Origin: Triops longicaudatus
Lineage: Eukaryota; Arthropoda; Branchiopoda; Notostraca; Triopsidae
Assembly: GCA_022885665.1 (NCBI GenBank)
Contig: JAGQDJ010000134.1
Location: forward strand, 62,001-126,000
DNA length: 64,000 nt
Reading direction: 5' to 3'
The position numbers were made by a program, and so were the translations under genes. Under the pieces are notes generated by a model. The model did no database searches. It worked only from the letters and a program-made list of their open reading frames with translations, and was not told where the DNA came from. Shown here one piece after another: positions 32,158 to 47,100 of the stretch. The first letter of the stretch is position 1. Each line of letters opens with the position of its first letter.

Positions 32158-35100
32158 ATGGATATCTTACCCAGTGGGAACATTTTTCGTGAACTCCAAG
32201 TCGTGCACGACACGGGATTTTTCTCATCTACAGCTTCGTTGGAAGATCACTGGGAACAGGTAACAAACTTTGACCTATCCTATGAATTGCTCACATGTTC
32301 AGGTGTGAAATCGGAGTTGTTGACGAAAATTAGGTGTTTTAAGGCGATAGTACGAGCGTAAATTGCTTCCTTTTTTGAGCTATATGTGCAATGTGTGATC
32401 TTTCAAAACTGTTCCAAAATGCGAACGTTTTCTAGTGAAATCTTAAATCTTCAACTTCGTTGGTCATATGAACAACACTGTAATATTTCAGTGAGTTTTA
32501 AAGTCATGTCAAGGTAATTATGACGTTAGTTTATCCATTTTTGTAAGTGAGCATTCGTAAAATGCTTAAAATGAGGTTTTCCGTAAATTTTTGTGTAAGG
32601 ACTACGATTTTATCAGTGAAAATGCTCGAAAAAAAAATTAGTTCAATAGTCTTTTCAAAACTAGTGCTTTGAAATGTGTGCTTTTTAAACTTTAATTTGT
32701 TTTAAAGCTTTTAACTTTTCTCTAGAGAAAACAGGGTTTCCCGCAGTATTGAGAGAGCGTGTAATTTAGGCTATTTCACCAACGCTCAAAATTCAAGGTC
32801 AAAGGCACTTGTATTAAGTGCTCCTAAAATTTTTGGACGCTCTAGCAAGTAAACAGCCCTATAGCCGTACCTGTTTAATATGGACATCAGGGCAGTTTGT
32901 CCCCCATGGTTTGTATAGACTGTTAAGTTTCCCATACAATTAAGAAAATACCTAATTACACTCCCTTATTATCCCTATGTACCGTTTTCTTTATTTCCCC
33001 ATCTCTCTCGCGTTTTGTCCCTTTTGTGTAAATTCTTAGCTTCCCACGCTTGACAATCCAACCAGGAAATGCACATGTGTGTAGTACGTGTAACACATAT
33101 ACAGCATTTCAAAAGGTAAAAGGCAGAATGGTTGCGAAACTGGACCTATCTACCTGTTTCCCAGTGCGTAGTAGTAATTTTTTTCGGTTTAAACTTCCTT
33201 TCGGCTGTTTTGAGGGGACAGAATGTCCCCAGGCCCAAGGTCCATTGATGCGACGAGACAAAACTGGGCCCGGACTTGTTTTACGTGCCTTCACTTTTCG
33301 GGAAGAAGAGTTTTTTTTTTAGGTTCTTTTAAAATATTATCCGTTTGAGCGTCTTTCTTTACCCTTTTCTTTATTTCTTCTTATTATTTTCCACTTTCTT
33401 ATTACTTCATTTATTTTTAATTTGTATTTTTAAATATTTTGCATACTTTTTTAGATTAGATTAAGTTAATCTAAGCCAGTGGTGCTCAACCTTTTTTCAC
33501 CCGAGGGCGACATGATATAAAATCTCGCGGGCCTGAATGTTCCGGTTTCGCCAGAATCATGCCGACGTTAAAAATGAAATTATGCAGTGATATACATGAG
33601 CGGTATAAATGAGCGGGCCGTATGAGGCACCTTCGCGGGCCGTAGTTTGGGCACCACTGATCTAAGCCTACGTAACTTTACGGAAGATCATACTTACGTT
33701 ATCTGAGTTAACTTTACGTGAACCAACTTAACTTCATTGTGTCTAACCTACGAGAATTTCACTTAACGTAACTTATCTTAAATACTCGAGTATGACAGCT
33801 TCACCTAATGTAACTTGAGATAACGAAACTCATGCAACTAAAGTCATTTCGCTTAACTGTAATCTAACCTAACCCATCTAAACCTAACTTCACCTAGCTT
33901 AATTAGATTATAATAAGTGAAGAAAATGTAGGCTAGGATAAACTAGCTCTAATTAGTTAGTTTAGTTTTCCACGCTCGAAAATAGTCAGAAACTCTGAAA
34001 AGTTTATTTTTTCTTTCAAAATATTTTTTTTTGTTTTTCGTTAATTGTAGCTTTCTTTAAAAAAATGAGTGTTTTTCTGCCTCTATTTGTGCACTTCTGT
34101 GTTTTGTTCACTTCCAAGTTGTATTTTTCAGTTAATTTTCTATTTTATTTTTTATTACTTCACTGATGCGTTAGATACGAGAAATCGCGGGTTTAAGTGT
34201 CTGAGTCAGGTGTTGTTCAAGAATTTCAAGCTGGCGCTGTATAGAATTGAAGAAAGATTTTTTTCTTTAAACTGGACAAATCAAGTTTCGGAAAGAGAGA
34301 GATTGGGAACGAGAGGGAAATTTATGCTAATAGCGTTTGTTGTTGAAACCTGAAGAGGTGTCTGTCGAAAGATCGAGTTTTTATGAGAGGTAAAGCATGT
34401 TTTTGTCGGCCGTCTTGAAAGCAATGTGGTACGAAAAGGGATGTAAGAGCGAAAAATGAAAGAAAGCAAAAAGGAAAGGAAAGGTTTGAGTTGCAATTGA
34501 TGGGATTACAGAGGGTGCGAGCGGGAAAAGAAGGTTTGTGAAGTATGGGAAAGATGACAGTGACAGACAAAAGGCCTAATGGTATTAGCAGCACAAGGGA
34601 CATAAAAGAATTTGAAGGGCGTACTACTCTGGTATGCAAGGCTGGTGACCAAAACGGGGAGAAGTTGGCACCGGATTATGGCGTGTTGTGTCCCACGTGT
34701 CTTAAGGTAGAATCGTACAAATTGGAATAGTTGTCTCGTCTAGGGCGCGTAGAGTTCGTTGTAAACAAGGAGAAATGGTGCCGGACAAGTAGGGAAACAA
34801 GGATAGTGGAGAATATATGAGGTAGGAAGAAGGATGACGAGGATAAATCGAGATAGATAGCTGTGACTTTGTTTCCTGTTGTCGGTAAATAAGAGCCGGT
34901 CAGGAAGGTGAAGTTGAGCAAACGGATTTGAAGCCAAAGACCGCGCAGACGGATTAAACGTAAACGTTCGATCGGCTGCAAGCAAAGCCTTACGAAAGGC
35001 TGTGTGATGCTTTAATTGTTGTCTTTTTTATTTTTAGTGTGCCGGTAGGTTGTTTTCGTAGCGGAAAATGTCAAAAATAAAGCTGAAGAGTCAAGGGTGC

Positions 35101-38100
35101 GCAAGAGTAAGATGGGTAAGAGACAAGGATGACGACGATAAACGAGAGTAATTGGTCCATGTTTCTATCTGGCCATTGGGCTGTGCAAATTTAGTACGTC
35201 CGAAAATCGTTCGATCGACAGCCCTGCTCGTGTTTTGATTATTGAACTTCTTATGTTCTGAGGCATATGTAGGTTGTTGTCACAGCGGAAAGGGAGGAAG
35301 GTAAAACTAAATATAAATAGTAAATATACATAAGAGTAAGATGTGTAGAAACAAGGAGGCGAACAATCATAGCTCAAAGTTTGTGTGAGAGAACCGCAGC
35401 CATCGGCTTTGCGAACCGCGTTTTAGCGGTTTTTTAAGATCGTTAGAGAAAAAAACGTTCGAAACTGTATGAGAACTTGCAGAAAGTGACCGATTTGAGA
35501 GTGATAATTTAATATCTGACAGTTTTAAAGTTGTCTAGATACTACGTGCGTAGAGAGCTATAAACACGAATGTTTACATTCCTGGGAAATCGGAGCAAAT
35601 TCCTTAAAACAGTTTACTTAAGCCGAACTCGAACTGAAACCCTGACTGGCGTTACCTGAGCTGACTGGCATTGGAAAGTATTAACGGAAAGAGATAACAT
35701 TTTTTGAAAATACACATAACGTAGGCAAAGATCGAAGTACGGTGTTGAACTTAACTAAAGTCTTATCAGTTAAGAGTTTGGTCTTTGATTGGGGCACCAC
35801 AATCTGTAAAACAAGTCTTATGTGTGTGGGATGACTCACATGTACATGACGACGACAAAAACATACATGATCTCATGACCAAAAATTTTCAAATCAAGCC
35901 CTGTTAATAAGTTCATATAAACATTTTTAGAAGATAGCTTCTAAATAACCTTTCGGGCTTCGTGGCTTGCGAGACAGACGAATTCCCGTGCTCATTCCCT
36001 TCCAGTGCAATGAACTGGCGTAAAAACGCAAATTACTAGGGATTGAAAAATTATGTTTACTGTGTAAAGTGGGTTCATTTTGTTTAGTTTATTTTGATTT
36101 AATCAAGTTAGAGTAAATTAGGTTAGTTTGAAGCTTAGTTTGAGTACGTTTAGGTTGTTCAAGATAAAGTTAGGCTAGGTGACGTTAGTTTGAAGTTAGT
36201 TTCTGTTAGGTAACGCTACGCTAGTTCGATTAGGTTAGTTTTGATTGTGTTAAACATGGTTAGGCTAGGCAACGCTAATGCAATTTAAAGTTAGTTTAGG
36301 TTAAAATAGGCTAGCTTGAATTTAGGTTTCGTTAGATGAAGCCAAATTTAGTTAAATTATGTTAGAGTAAATTGGACAGTTTCGTGATAGGCAACACTAA
36401 CTAAACTCCAACAGCAAAAATAAACACAAAGGGAGCACCAAATAAATAATATATTTATTTCTTCCCTTAAAAAATTCGCCATAAATCGTCCAAAACCCAC
36501 AAAAAAAAGCTTTTAAAAAAGCTAGAAGCTTTCACCATGAAAGGGTGAATCGACCACAAACGAGTCCACCTCGGAGGTATAGGGTTAAACTTCACCCTTA
36601 GGGTGTATTGTATAGAATAGAGGGTTGAAAATGTTAAACTTAGCAACAAAAATGTGCCTTTCTCGGATTTCGCAGGGAAAAGAGGGCGAAAAACGCCGAG
36701 AAATGTTTGTGGGGGGTAAACTATGCCCATTGTTGTCAGTAGGGGTGGGAAAACCCCATCTCCCGTAGCGTGAGTGAGGGTGCATCTCGCTTTGGGGATT
36801 TTCGTGTTGGCGTTGTTGTGGCATTTGAATGCAGATTCCTCATTTGCATATGAAAACGAGCAATTTAAATTCTTTTGCGTTTATTTTTAAATGTACTTTT
36901 AAGAGTATTTTTTCGTGTCGTCTTCGTTAACCCGAAACGATAATTAAAGCAGCGTAAATTCCTCAGGGCGGATGTTACCACCGACACGTGCGAAAAGGGT
37001 GTGGTAGGATGAGCCACGCCTATTTTTGTTAACGTTTTCTCTTAATTATAACATTTTTTGGAATTGAAAGAGGAAAAGGGGAGTTTTTTTCTTTTTTGAA
37101 AATGAAGAAGGAAAAAGTGGAAGTGTCTCCAGAGGTCGTTTTGTGCATTAATGACGCTTGAAATTCTTTTTGGAACTCTTATGCAATGTTCAAGGGACTC
37201 TTATGCTGCTTTAAAAGGGGTTAATTAAGCATAGAAATTAAGATTGCGGACATTTTTGCTCTCGAAACGTCGGAAGATATTTTTTATTCTCTTTTTTGCC
37301 TTTTTGTACATTCTTTGTGTGTTTTAGTTAATTTAAATTGTTATTTGGGTTATTTTAAGTTACTGTAAGCTATGTCAGTTATGCGAGTTATTTTACGCTA
37401 ACTTTTTGAGTTAGTTTCAGTCATATAGTCATTTAAATGTGTTATCTTGAAGAAAGCTGTTTATTGAGTGTATTTAATCTATTTACGGTATTTTTACATA
37501 TTCGAAGTTAGTTATTTGAGTAAATTTCGTTTTACATTATTTTAATAAGTATTCTTGAATCAGTATTTGAGTTAGTCTTTTTTTTTTAGTTTTTTGTTAT
37601 TCCTGTGTTATTCTTAAGTTAGGTATTGAAGCTAATTTGTAAGTTTTCTAAATTTTTCCAAGTTTATTTTATTTGTTTTTAAGTTAATTTTGTTATTTCT
37701 CCCTTAAATGTGTTACAGGTTTTTATTTTTAATACTTTTTTATTTGATTCTTTTGTTTAAATTTTTATTGTGATTCTTTTATTTGTTTAGCTGCGTTTTG
37801 TTTTTATTTCTGATTTGAATTATTTTCCACTTTTATTTTTGTGCTTTGTCTTGATTTTGTGTTAAGGATTTAAATATCGATCGTCTATTGAAGTGACAGA
37901 GAAGCAAAAGCAGAGTTGTGGGGAAAGGAGAAAGGGAGTCAAAATTGTCGAGGGAGAGGGAGTTAATTGTTTTATTTGCGGAGTTGAGGGTGAGTCACGT
38001 GACATTGGCGTGTCTGGAGGATTGTGGAGGGTTGTGAGGAAAATTGGGTTCATTTTCTCCCTTTTAGGATTTGTTTAGTCTTTCGTCGCACGGAGTTTGA

Positions 38101-41100
38101 CATGTCTGAGTTCTGAACCTCTGTATTTAGCAACGTATTACAAAATATGACAAATAAGCACATATATATGTTGTTAAATGCGTGAAATTGTTTTGAGTCA
38201 AGGGTTAGTGAAAGTCAAATTTCTGTCTAGAAGGTTAGGTTAGGGAAAATTGAGTTAAGTTCTGTTGTGGTAGAGGTTAAATCAGGTTGGTTTAAGTTGT
38301 TAGGGAAGGGATGTGTAAAGCTAGATTAATTTTGGATTAAGCTAAGCTAGTTTAATTCAGGTTAGGTATAAAAAGCCAAAGATCAGGTTAGGTTAGGTTG
38401 TCAGGTAAAAAAAGTAAAGTAGGTTAGGTTAGCTAAATTTAAGCTAGGCAATGTAATGTTTTACCAAGTTTAATTTATATGAAACTAGGTTACTGTAAGT
38501 TAGTTTAGGCGTGAGGTTGCGTCTTGCTAAGAAAATTTCATTTTGGTAAATAACGTTTCGTAAATATTGAGGTTCAACGTTACCAAGAACTAAACTTAAC
38601 ATGTGAATGCAGTAAAGAAAATAAAAAGAGAAAAAATAAAAAAGGAAGAAGAGAGAAACAAAATAGTAGTTTTGAAAGCAGCTGGAAGTAATAACTTCTT
38701 GTCACTAGTTTCCCAATGCAAGTTCTTTTCAATTGATTATTGATTGGGGTAGTCCATCTATCGCACGACTTTAATGTATTTAAGTGTATATTAAGCTAAG
38801 TGCTTAATATAATTACTTTTAAATCTGTAATTGCGTTCGATAATTTAAAAAATGTGAAGAGGAAGCGCAGTTTTGTGTATCACTTTCGGATTATAGTTGT
38901 AACATACGATTTCGAACTGCCCTAAAACCATAGTTTATAATTTTTATAACTTGTGTTTATAATTTTTGTTTTTAATTTCTATACTTGTGTTTATAATTTT
39001 TCACTTTTTGATGAAGAGTAGTGTAAATTACTGAAAACTCTTCCTAGTTAGAAATCGAAATTATATTTTAATGCGTAATTCTAAATATGCATAATTCTTG
39101 TAAGATCTGAAAATTGAAGAAAATTAAGTTTCCTCCAGTAATTAATTGTTAGACTTATTTGTTTCAGTTTTCTTACGTTATGTACTGTATGTGTTAAGTC
39201 AGTTTTAGTGATTGTGGATAACTTTCGCTTTGTATAAGTTACATATTATAAAGGAACATATAAGTTAAAAACCGTGGGAAAGTTGTTATAAATAACGGAA
39301 TTTTGGGCGAGTGCCAAGTTCAAGCAACTATTTACATCCCCGCAGTTAGTTAAACCCCACTTGAAACTTGTTTTATTTCTTTGTTTATTCCTTTTGAGAA
39401 AAACGATCTCAAAGTGTAGACTTGTTATTTTTTAAAACTGAATTTAAAATAAAGAACGAGAAAGGACTCCTCTTTTTTCCATTTTAGACGAGGAGGTTAC
39501 GAGAGGTTATGGGAATGTGAAGGATTCTTCACTTGTGTAGTAGGATTTCCGTAAAAGGCAAAAGCAGGGTGCTTGAGTGTGGAAAAAGAACTATGAATGA
39601 TAACACAGAAAAAAAACTGTTTTCTTTCATTTTTTGCCTTCTTTAAAGTGAAGGAAAAGATGAAGAGTAATAAATTAGGCTCGTTGAACCGTTTAAGAAC
39701 GAGAGTGTCAAGTTATCCTGTCATCAAAGGCCAATTTGGGTATCATGTGCTCTTTTTTTTGAATTTTTTAGATTTTCCCTTTTTTTAACAGAAGGCCAAT
39801 TTTTAAGTAGGCAGAAGGAAAGAGTTTTGAGTGCGCCTGTTTGCGTGTCGGTGAACTTTTCAAGTTTTTTTTCGCCCAAGAGGTGGTTAAAAGAAGAGAA
39901 AAAGGAGGGATTGGCGCGGCGCCGGTGTCGCGAAGGCGCCAGCACGCGGGAGAGCCTAGTCTCTCCGCCGCAATCAATGAACCGTCTGCCCGGGCACGGA
40001 CTGGCATCGAGCGTAGAGAACCCCGAACCTGCCAGCGAGCCCATGGGAAGCGGGAGAAACAAGAGAAAACGCGGCAAGCTTGAAGTCTAAGGACCGATGA
40101 ACCGTTTGGAGAGGTAGTAGAGATATGGAAGCGGGAAAACGAAGAGAAAAGCGGGGAGCGAGCAGGCTGAGGCTCGGTGAACTTTTTTTCTTTTCTTTTT
40201 TTTTTCGCCGGAGGAGGTTGTGCGAAAGAAGGCACGTGAAACACGGTGAACGAGGAGCCTGGGACCCGGCACACGTTTTTGCGTGGGACAGGGCCGTGAA
40301 GAGGGAGACAAGCTGTCGGTTAGCGTGAAGGGTGAGCGGGCAGAGGCGGTCTAGAAGCCGCGTTCGACTCTCAAGGTTGATTGTAGGAGTAGCAGAGACC
40401 GTAAAGGACTCAAAGAGGGAAAAAGTGTCCGTATCTAGTCAATGGCACTAAATTTGGCAACGAACAAGCCTTGAGACATGGGTTAAAACGAGTAGCCCTG
40501 AAGGGCTGCGTTTGGGGGAGGGGGGGAGGCCCTTAGAGCTACAAATGAGGAAGTTTGCTGCGAGGCGGGCTTTCGAGCTCGGAAGCAGGCGGAAATGCTT
40601 CATTAATTTTCGACAAACGCAACACCTGTCTCGCTCACCTTGACTGATATATTCAACGTGGTAGCTGTAGGAGATTAGATTCATTATGGGAAGATTTTTT
40701 ATTGTTATAGTATATTTTTATGGAATGAAAACTTAAAGGGGTATTGATTTTCTTGTATTGTTGCTTCTGTACAGACGTGTTACGAGATGGAGCGTTATTT
40801 AACGGAAGAGCCGTTACGGCGGGCCTCACGAGAGCATGATAGCGATGGTGGACCTTGGAGTCCTCATCCATCCCCCGTGTTGCACGATACTGACCCCGAA
40901 GACACGCCACATGACCATCATTTAGCACTCAGGTAGCGATTTTTACTTAATGCTGAGATTTTACTGTAGAGGCTTTATTTTTTTAATTTTTTTTATTTAT
41001 TTATTTCATTGTTGGTTAGGTTGGGTTGGAATTTCTGTCCCAGTTCCTCATCCCTGGCGGATGCGGACTGGACCGAGGAGGACAGCAGTGATGATGGGGG

Positions 41101-44100
41101 AGTAAGCGGCAACGCACGGTTATTACCGCGGTTTGGCTTGCCGATGGAAGATCGGTTGAGTTTGAGTAGCTGTTCCCGGTCCTCGTCCTCCTGGGACCGC
41201 GACTCCCTGTCGGATCCCGAACCGCCGCCTGTGCGAGTGCGGACTGCTCCTCGACCCAAGCCGGTGGGGAGGCATGAGCGAAGGAAAGCCCTTTCGTCCA
41301 GCGGTGCGGCGGGTGGACCCTTAACACCTCCTTCCTCACCCGACTCCCCACACAACGCGGTTTCCTCCCGGCTCACAGGAGGTGGGGGAGGTGGGTTGAA
41401 GGAAGGTGCCTCTTCCTCGTCTGCCTCGTTCACCCTCTTGAAGCAAGGCGCGCTGGTTGGCGGGCTGGTCAACCGGACCGGCACCGAACCCAGACGCCGC
41501 GTCCATAAATGCCAGTTCCCTGCCTGCAAAAAAGTCTACACCAAGAGCTCGCATCTCAAAGCTCATCAACGAACACACACAGGTACCGTGAAGCTGTTTT
41601 CACTCTTTTCGTATGTTAACTATGAAAAAAGTATGACTTCGTTAGCTACAGGAAAATCTTTTAAAGAATACTTTAATAATGAGACAAGGGAATTAACATT
41701 AGCCGTCATGACTCGCAGTTCGGTTCAAGTATTATGATGCTGTATCACGCCGAAAGCCATTCAGGCTTGACATTATAAAGCGTAGTGACGGGTAAAGGAA
41801 AGGACGTGTATTTGCATAGGCATGAGTCAGAGCTTGGGCTACACACTTTCCCCAGAACTACTCATACTTTGCGCTTAGTTGCTCACTTGCCAATGGTTCC
41901 CCATGCCATACTTTCTTAACATACTAAGAACACACCTCTTTCTAGATCTTTTACTAGGAACTTTGTCTCCCATGTCTCACCAACAGAATTCAATTACATA
42001 AACTCCGCAACAGTACTTCCAGAGCAACTTTGCTTCTAAAATTAGTTGTTGTGAAGCTTAACTGTCATTCAAAACTTGGCTATAAAAAATAAATAAATAA
42101 AAAAAAATATTAGAAATTAGACTGTGCTCGAAGTTTGTTGTTGCTCGAACCATGAGATAAATTTCGTTGTTAAAAGTCTTTTAGGTCATAAACCAACTTT
42201 TAATATTTTTCCCATTAACAATTCCTCGAAATAAAATACGACCCATAGATTTTGGCTAAAACAACACTTTGGCTCCCAAGGCATTGCTGTCTTCATTCAA
42301 CTGACCAGCCGCTCCAATGCAACAATTTATAAACGCCCAGTTTATAAACAATTTTCCACACAATATTCTCTAGTGCTTCAAATTCAGACATTGGAAATCT
42401 GCATTACGCAAAACACGACAATGAATATTGCCTGTGCTGAAATAAGATCTCAGCTTGAAATTCGTTGTTCTGTACCGTTCGTTCAACATTTTACTGCTCT
42501 TAAATGCAAGGAACAAAGAATTCTATCTGAAAACTTGCGTCTTCGTCTTGAAATGCATTGTTGTGCATTCTGTGTTCGCGCAAGCATTGTAGTAATTAAA
42601 GAACACCGTCGTCTAATGTGTCATCCTGTGCTGGTCGCTAAGTCAAATTTTTAACATATCTATATCCTGTACGTTTGGTAGATTACGAGCGCCTCTAGTG
42701 GATTCACAAGTATACCAATTCACCATCAAACCAAATAACTGTTAGACTTTTCAGTAGGAAAAACAAGATAAATACCTGGTCCAAAAGTTTTCTTGACTTA
42801 GGATTCATAAAACCAAAGTTCGAGCAGTTATTCATTTAACCAGTTAATTCCTGTACCCGGTTTTTCAAAGGTATTTGTATAACCGGTTCCCAGACTTGGG
42901 AAGTAAGTTGTTGTAGCAACGTTGCAGTACCTCGTGAGCACTAGTTATTAGTGAGTAATTGCTAGCAATTGTTGGAATTATCTGCTAGACAATCTTACTA
43001 CCCCAAAGCAGCTTAAGTTCGCATATGCGGAGTGTGTACCGTGCCGCACGATTCAGCATGAGCCATGCGTGTATACCCAACTTGCACCCTTCCTAAAATC
43101 CCACCCTCATTCCATTAAGACATAACAGTAGTATATATACGCAAGCCGCAACCATATGGCTCTTCTGCCGACAATCCTTCCCCTCCGTCCCTCTTTTTGG
43201 CCATTTCTCTGTCTTCAATAACAAGAAACCGGTATACACACACCTAACATGCGCCAGCATACGTGGAAACGTGCATGTGTTCCTAAATTTAGCGTCTTGA
43301 CGCGCGTTCTTTTTCAGTCTGCTGTACTCAACGTCTTCCGAGAACAGGAAGCGAAAGGGGGGAAATATAGACAAGATCCACCCCCTCCTCCCGCCCAGTT
43401 CACCGGAAGCTAATTTATCCTTGGGGGTAAAAAGGGGGTTATGTTAAGAGTAGAGAGTAAATGAGTCTGACTGAGGCACGTGGCAGTGTGAATGTTCTAC
43501 GGTCGTATGTCGATGCCTACCACATGTGCGACCAAATGCGCATCGTGATGACAGCCGGCCCTTTTGACGAAAACGGAGATGACTTTGGGTCAGGGTGAGG
43601 GTAAAGGAGGGTATGCAGGGTACGTAGGGTGAGTTATATGTTGAACTTGAGCAGGTATATAGTGTGTCTATGCTTAAGTGTAATAGTCTCCGAGAACAGT
43701 TCTGAATGCCACGTGGTGTTAGCGTACGATCGAGTAGTATATGGGGGGTGAGGGGGTGGTATATTGGCACGGAGAGATCAAGGTTAATGAAAGGTCTGGT
43801 TTCTTGTAACATGTTGGGGGGTGAAATGAACTTGAAACGCCATACACGCCCTTGTAAGCCAGGAGGGATATGGCATTTTATAACAGCTGAGCTGTTTCCT
43901 TATTAGCTTCCATGTGGATGACATCACACTTCCTTGTTAACTCTGAAAATTTTTTTTCTGTGCCTATGGAGGCAAATCTCAGTTTGTTATATTTTAGAGA
44001 AGCGCGGAGAGATGAGGAGAAAGAGCATGTACAGGAAGGTACGAGGAGCAAGGAGAGAGGAAGAAGAATGATTTACAAACCAGAGATGGTTTAACTTGAT

Positions 44101-47100
44101 AATCAGGGAACAATCTCGGTCTCCGTTGCATTATTCATAACGAGATCTCGCCCATATGTTTTGGCCAGGGGGTGAGTCGCTTGACTTGGAAATGCCTGAT
44201 CCCTGGTGCTGGTACACAAGTACTTATTGTCGTGCTGATGCTCGAACGGATAAACCAGTTAGGAGACGATTTGAAAGGGGCAAACGACCTTTACCTAGTT
44301 TTACCGTGTTATGGTGAATGTAATTAAAAGTACTGTTCGCAACATTCAGGTAGGGTACAAGCAAAAGGGGAATGAATCTTTGGGATAGTAATGTTGCGAG
44401 AGAGTCCTTTTAACGAAATATGACCTGTTCCCTAAGTTTTTTGTTGAAGTCAATCAGCTTTTTAGTGAGGACGCAATATTAGCGAAGTTAGTCTACACGC
44501 TAAAGACACCGTTCGTGACTTTTTGGGAGGATGGAAGTCGATGTTTCGAAAACTTTTGTGATGGTAATGTGCCTATTAAATCAGGTAAAATTAGTAGGAA
44601 CTTATTGTAAAAAATACTCATTTTTTCTGAGGAAAATGCGACGTAAAGGTAGCATGACACGCTTTCAGTGATTTAGATTCTGTCACGTCGAAGGCATTTC
44701 CATTTCTTCGACCTGCTAAATTGAATTTTGTGTAAATTAGCCGGAATATGCTCTTTGAGTGACACTTAAACCAACTTAAGAACACAAAGAGTTTTTGTTA
44801 ATTATGTAGCTTTAATTCGTCATGTTACGAAAGACAACTCTCAGAAGACTTGTAAAACGCCATTGTGGGCAAAATATGCTACAATCAATTTCCAAGAGGG
44901 CTGGACAGGATAATCTCTCACTACGAAATCTCTCCCTAATATTGTAACTACGCAAATATAAAACCACGAATTTTCAGGAGTGTTCGCATTCGCGACTGGG
45001 CAAAGGACACGCAACACTGAGTCATTAGTCGATTTCCATAGCTCGATGGTCTTATTCACTCATGAGTCACGAGTCACGAATCACGGAACATTCACATCAC
45101 CTCAAGTATTACAGGTACTTACGTAGGTCAATGTGCAACGTCACGCAAGGTCAGCTACCCCCGGATGAGGGTGGATGGGGTAACATGCCTAGTCAAGATG
45201 CCTAATCACCCTCTGAAAACCTAACAACTTAAACTTTCTCATTGCGAAGTTTTGCAGTACTTCAAGGAAAAATAAATCCCATACCTGGCATTAGTTTCTC
45301 CCTGGGATCGTGACATGGATCTCCACTTTGCTAAGCCCTCTTTCCTTCTTCGCCCAAACAGGAAGTGTTTGTCCCATTCTACTAGATGGGCCCTTGTCAC
45401 ACAACCCCCCAGATACTGTCAGTACTACTTTTTTTTTCTGTTGACTATTGACTCGGCAGCACAGATTGATTGCCGTAATAGGTCCTTCTTAAGTCTCGGA
45501 CGCGTGCCATTACTTTTGGTCCACTCCTTTTTGGTCAGTTTTCTTTTCGTCTCATCTCGCCCAGTTCCCACACATACACAACAGACTCCCCTCGTCACAC
45601 GAGCCATTTAATATCAGAACAAGGACAACACACACCATACACCATACCACCTCCCTCCCCCTCCCTCCTCCCAATCTCTCTTCGATTGATTACTCATAAA
45701 AGTTGGTCCCTTATGATTCACACAATAGGCAAGAGAGCCCCTGTCTTAAGTTCGCTTAATTACCTCCAATAACTTCCTATAGTGTAGGGGGGGAAGACGA
45801 ACACCCTCTCTACACAAGCTAGGGCACCCTAGTACTCCTCCTAGCTACCCTTGAAGCGTCACCTTCCTTATGGGCCCTTACAGAAATATGACCAAGTTTT
45901 CGAACTTTCAGGATCGTTTTCATGCTTCTATCTGTTGCGTTTCTAAGATGATAGGGCGGATTAATGTGAACGAGTCTTAGTTCTTAGGGTATAGGTTACA
46001 CAGTACGACTTGTAGCTTAAACTGCGTCGCTGGGAATAAAAGCAGGCCCATGGTACGTGCTTGAAATAAACTTGAGTAGCAAAAGAATCTAACAAGGACA
46101 TTCCTGTAGGCTGAGCATCGTTTTATTCTAGTTTTATTTCTCTCTTTCTCTCTCCTCCGTTCGTCTTTCACTCCATGCCACCCTCCTTACTCCTCATATA
46201 GGAAGCTTTATCGATTTTGGGTTGGTTGGTGCACCTCTTGCGAGGAAAAGGAAGATTTATCTCAGTACCGGAAGAAAAGTTTGTTTTTTTTTCCTTCGCC
46301 GACACGATCCTTTGGGTCCTTTAAGAAGTTTCGTCTCCTTTGCTTCAAAAATAAAGTTTTTGGGGACGGGAATGTCCAATTTCCATGCATCAATTCTCCC
46401 TTCAAAGCATGGCCAATCGAACGTGACTAGACTTCCCTTCCGCGAGTCTAAAAATCGTTATTACAAATAGAATTTGCTTTGCGAGAAAATTCTGTCGTGA
46501 GAGTTCTGTTCAGTAAGTGCCGCGAGTTAGCCTTTAGTAATGAATCAGAACTTTTGCTAATCATTCCAGGAAGTAATTTGCTTGATTAAAGAGACAGGTA
46601 TAAAAATAAAACTACGCCATAGATTTAACGTCAATCAGAAATTGAGCTTCCTTCACTGTAGCAAGTGGTGTGTCTGATTAGAATGCAACCTTTTGAACGG
46701 ACTCGGGAGCGTAGGATTTGAATTCTTTTTGTGTTCCGTGCTAAGAAAAGCATTAAGTGGGCTGCCCGTTAGCAAGAATGTTTCCAACCGTGCTACAAAT
46801 TAGTAATCATTAAACGGAGAACCCTGGGCACGAAGCCAGGGGACTGTAGCTCTGTAGTTAGTGTAGACGAGACGTAACTTGCGGCAAAAGCGCAAGCTAC
46901 GTCTCGTCTCCCACCTCAACGCTGGAACGTTGGTTGTTGAACCCAGCTTACGGGGCGCGTAGGAGCGAAGCGCGAAACCCGGCAAAAATTCGCCATTCGT
47001 GCCCTAACGGTCCCGGCCAGTGCCTTTCACAACGCTTAAATTCAGCTGCCCTTCAATACAAGAAATCACTTTCGTCTACTACAGTAATTGCTTTTTAATA

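Noticed and set aside
35414..35437. Hairpin aaccgc...gcggtt followed by six T, like a bacterial terminator
   Set aside because: The DNA is eukaryotic and there is no gene ending here; a 6-bp stem plus T run is expected by chance in A+T-rich sequence.
39768..40274. 168-codon open frame on the - strand and overlapping frames on the + strand
   Set aside because: All lie in the G+C- and purine-rich island; open frames on both strands at once, low complexity and no protein motif point to composition, not coding.
42684..42700. CTCF-like word gcgcctctagtgg, and similar ones at 52490 and 60213
   Set aside because: Each differs from the consensus at one or more core positions, and such words are frequent; not called without binding data.
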